NCBI GenBank assembly: GCA_018714725.1 | Contig: DVMZ01000128.1 | Coordinates: 1 to 6,527, forward strand | From: Candidatus Scatosoma pullistercoris | GTDB lineage: Bacteria; Bacillota; Clostridia; Christensenellales; Borkfalkiaceae | DNA: 6,527 nt | Direction of reading: 5' to 3' | Part shown: positions 4,519-6,527 of the stretch, piece after piece | Layout: every line of letters begins with the position of its first letter | Numbering within the stretch: position 1 is the stretch's first letter | Position numbers and translations under genes: made by a program | Notes under the pieces: model-generated | Database searches by the model: none | Told to the model about the DNA's origin: nothing | Seen by the model: the letters and a program-made list of their open reading frames with translations, nothing else

Positions 4519-4926
4519 ATGGCAGACAATAAAAACGCTAAGAAGACGTCGGCTCCTCGCAAGCGTAAGGAATTCAAGAAAATCGACAAGGGACAGGTAC
4601 ACATCCAGTCCTCGTTCAACAATACCCTGGTTACGATCACGGATGTGAACGGAAACGCGGTGTCCTGGTCCAGCGCGGGTTCGCTGGGTTATAAGGGCAG
4701 CCGTAAAGGCACTCCGTTCGCGGCGCAGATGGCTGCGGAAACCGCAGCGAAAGCGGCGAAGGAACACGGCCTGAGAAGCGTGGAAGTGTACGTCAAGGGA
4801 CCCGGAGCGGGCAGGGAATCCGCCATCCGCGCGCTGGCGGCGTGCGATCTGGAAATCACGCTGATTTCCGACGTTTCCCCCATCCCTCACAATGGTTGCA
4901 GACCGCCTAAGCGTCGCAGAGTTTAA
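4519..4926 (+). CDS. rpsK: 30S ribosomal protein S11
   Basis: 135 residues. S11 lies on the platform of the small subunit and helps shape the E-site/mRNA exit region. After a basic, disordered N-terminus (1-24) come HIQSSFNNTLVTITDVNGN (28-46), the SAGSLGYKGSRKGTPFAAQ block (52-70), VKGPGAGRESAIRAL (92-106) and the invariant C-terminus PHNGCRPPKRRRV. Glycine at 64 replaces the common serine of SRKSTPFAAQ. A strong AGGAGGAG (4501-4508) precedes the ATG by ten bases. It lies 15 nt from rpsD, consistent with one transcript. Confidence 0.98.
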   Translation: MADNKNAKKTSAPRKRKEFKKIDKGQVHIQSSFNNTLVTITDVNGNAVSWSSAGSLGYKGSRKGTPFAAQMAAETAAKAAKEHGLRSVEVYVKGPGAGRESAIRALAACDLEITLISDVSPIPHNGCRPPKRRRV

Positions 4927-4941
4927 TCAGGAGGCACAAAA

Positions 4942-5568
4942 ATGGCAGTATACAGAGAAGCAAAATGCAAACTTTGCAGAAGAGAGGGCGCGAAGCTGTT
5001 CCTCAAAGGCGATAAATGCTACATGGAGAAGTGCCCGTTCAACAAGCGCCCGGTGGCGCCCGGACAGCACGGCGCAAGCCGCAAGAAGGTTTCCGAGTAC
5101 GGCCTTCAGCTCCGTGAAAAACAGAAGACGAAGAGAATTTACGGCGTTCAGGAAGGGCAGTTCCGCAAGTATTATGAAATTGCCGACCGCATGAAAGGAG
5201 TCACGGGCGAAAATATGCTCTCCCTGCTGGAAAGACGCCTCGACAACGTGGTGTACAGAATGGGCATTGCGCCTTCCCGTACGCAGGCCCGTCAGATCGT
5301 CAATCACGCGCACATTTCCGTCAACGGCAAAAAGGTGACCATTCCTTCCTATATCGTGAAGGCGGGCGACGTGGTCGTGGTCAAGGAAAACAGAAAGGGC
5401 AACAAGTATTTTACGGCACTCAAAGAAACGAAAGCCGGCTCCAATATGCCGAAGTGGGTCGAGTTCGACAGAGAAAAACTGGAAGGAAAGGTATTGGCGC
5501 TCCCGACGAGAGAGGACATCGACAGCCAGATCGCGGAGCATATTATTGTCGAGTTGTACTCCAAATAA
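4942..5568 (+). CDS. rpsD: 30S ribosomal protein S4, zinc-binding form
   Basis: 208 residues. S4 is a primary 16S rRNA binder that nucleates assembly of the small-subunit body and contributes to decoding accuracy. The N-terminal domain has cysteines C9, C12, C26 and C31 (C-X2-C-X13-C-X4-C), a complete zinc site that many bacteria have lost. LLERRLDNVVYRMGIAPSR (95-113) opens the S4 RNA-binding domain (about 98-160), with ARQIVNHAHISVNGKKV inside. The C-terminus IIVELYSK matches the family's usual end. AGGAGG at 4929-4934 is seven bases before the ATG. In E. coli S4 represses its own alpha operon by binding the leader before rpsM. Its position here makes it the first candidate ligand for the leader at 3755-4128, by inference. 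Confidence 0.98.
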   Translation: MAVYREAKCKLCRREGAKLFLKGDKCYMEKCPFNKRPVAPGQHGASRKKVSEYGLQLREKQKTKRIYGVQEGQFRKYYEIADRMKGVTGENMLSLLERRLDNVVYRMGIAPSRTQARQIVNHAHISVNGKKVTIPSYIVKAGDVVVVKENRKGNKYFTALKETKAGSNMPKWVEFDREKLEGKVLALPTREDIDSQIAEHIIVELYSK

Positions 5569-5579
5569 TTGAACGGTAT

Positions 5580-5587
5580 AAGGAGGT
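5580..5587 (+). promoter_or_regulatory. Full-consensus ribosome-binding site of rpoA
   Basis: AAGGAGGT is an eight-base match to the anti-Shine-Dalgarno, six bases before the ATG at 5594. Further in-frame ATG codons follow at 5603 and 5609; the spacing favours the first. Confidence 0.85.
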
Positions 5588-5593
5588 AGCATA

Positions 5594-6527
5594 ATGATCG
5601 AAATGGATATGCCCAAGCTCGAAGTACTCGAAAACGACGATTTCTATGCGAAAGTCGTATGCGAGCCCTTGGAGAAAGGTTTCGGTCTTACAATAGGAAA
5701 CTGCCTTAGAAGAATCTTGCTTTCTGCTCTGCCCGGCGCGGCCGTGGAGGGAATCAAATTTCTGGACGGCAGCGTGAAACACGAGTTTTCTGCGGTGGCA
5801 GGGATCAAAGAAGACGTCACCGAGATTATTCTCAATCTGAAAACGCTTGCCATCAAGACGAAAGTCATCGATAAGGATTACGAAAAAGTCCTGCACATTT
5901 ATAAAGAAGGCCCTGCGGTGCTCACCGGCGAAGACCTCAACGTGGATGCGGAAATCGAAGTGATCAACAAAGATCAGTACATCTGCACGATCGACGAGGG
6001 CGGCAAATTTGACGTGGAACTCACGATCGGCCGCGGCAGAGGTTATAAGCCCGCCAAGGAAAACAAACAGGCCGTCATCGATTATATCGCGATCGATTCC
6101 ATCTATACCCCCGTTCAGAAAGTCAATTATACGGTGGAGCCGACCCGCGTCGGCCAGGCCGTCGATTATGACAAACTGACGCTGGAAGTGTGGACGGACG
6201 GCACCTTCTCCGGCAAAGAGATCATCTCTCTTGCGGCGAAGATCATGCAGGATCACATCAATCTGTTCGTCAATCTTTCCGATACGATCAAGGGTATGGA
6301 TATCCTCGTCAAGACGGACGATGACAAACAGCAGCAGGTGCTGAAAATGGCAATCGAGGAAATGGACCTTTCCGTCCGTTCCTACAACTGCCTGAAGAGA
6401 GCAAACATTCATACGGTAGAAGATTTAACCAAAAAGACGGAAGACGATATGCTCAAGGTGAGAAACCTCGGCAGAAAATCTCTGGACGAAGTCATCCAGA
6501 AGCTGGAGTCTTACGGTCTGTCATTAA
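5594..6527 (+). CDS. rpoA: DNA-directed RNA polymerase subunit alpha, 3' end outside window
   Basis: 311 complete codons are visible and the frame is still open at the last base, so only a few residues are missing (family about 314-330). The alpha dimer scaffolds RNA polymerase assembly, and its C-terminal domain binds UP-element DNA and activators. The N-terminal domain (about 1-230) shows EPLEKGFGLTIGNCLRRILL (24-43), with R39-R40 in the conserved assembly helix, and the EFSAVAGIKEDVTEIILNLK block (64-83). A charged, glutamine-containing linker (about 236-250) leads to the C-terminal helix-hairpin-helix domain: LSVRSYNCLKRA (259-270) and VRNLGRKSL (289-297). R262, N265, K268 and K295 correspond to the E. 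coli DNA-contacting residues R265, N268, K271 and K298. It lies 25 nt after rpsD; rplQ would be expected next. Confidence 0.97.
   Translation, partial: MIEMDMPKLEVLENDDFYAKVVCEPLEKGFGLTIGNCLRRILLSALPGAAVEGIKFLDGSVKHEFSAVAGIKEDVTEIILNLKTLAIKTKVIDKDYEKVLHIYKEGPAVLTGEDLNVDAEIEVINKDQYICTIDEGGKFDVELTIGRGRGYKPAKENKQAVIDYIAIDSIYTPVQKVNYTVEPTRVGQAVDYDKLTLEVWTDGTFSGKEIISLAAKIMQDHINLFVNLSDTIKGMDILVKTDDDKQQQVLKMAIEEMDLSVRSYNCLKRANIHTVEDLTKKTEDDMLKVRNLGRKSLDEVIQKLESYGLSL

Noticed and set aside
4927..5616. Long minus-strand frame opposite rpsD, and a similar one at 5543-6412 opposite rpoA
   Set aside because: Both lie exactly antisense to conserved genes and show no family features.

Overview
The window is a stretch of the conserved ribosomal-protein/secretion/transcription cluster (end of the spc operon joined to the alpha operon), with every gene on the + strand. 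The order is rplO (3' part)-secY-adk-map-infA-rpmJ, then a 419-base gap, then rpsM-rpsK-rpsD-rpoA (cut by the window end). The gene order, strong AGGAGG-type Shine-Dalgarno sites, a four-cysteine adenylate kinase, a four-cysteine S4 and rpsD placed inside the alpha operon all suggest a moderately GC-rich Bacillota, most likely a Clostridia-like lineage. I cannot name a genus.

Positions 1-3709 are the spc tail: L15, the SecY translocon channel, adenylate kinase, methionine aminopeptidase, IF-1 (GTG start) and L36. L36 is encoded by only 38 codons. Most gaps here are short, which fits cotranscription. Two are structured: rplO-secY (136 nt) can form three local hairpins plus a competing 9-bp long-range pairing, and secY-adk (63 nt) holds a very GC-rich hairpin just upstream of the adk ribosome-binding site.

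Positions 3710-4128 hold no convincing protein gene of ordinary size and are the most interesting part. Ten bases after the rpmJ stop lies a near-perfect housekeeping promoter (consensus -35, 18-base spacer, extended and consensus -10). Its predicted transcript runs about 374 nt before rpsM. It begins with a perfect 9-bp stem-loop and passes two terminator-like hairpins, then a G-rich segment and a further hairpin, ending in an A-rich, apparently open ribosome-binding region. The loop of the first stem has a perfect 9-nt complement in the 3' arm of the first terminator. This is the arrangement expected of a pseudoknot/antiterminator switch. I infer a cis-regulatory leader of the alpha operon, possibly sensing S4 or another ribosomal protein, but I do not recognise it as a known family from sequence alone.

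Positions 4129-6527 are the alpha operon: S13, S11, S4 and the RNA polymerase alpha subunit, with gaps of 15-25 nt, each with a clear Shine-Dalgarno. The products serve translation initiation and ribosome assembly, protein export and N-terminal processing, nucleotide balance and transcription, so the cluster couples the core growth machinery. No mobile element, CRISPR array, tRNA or rRNA was seen.
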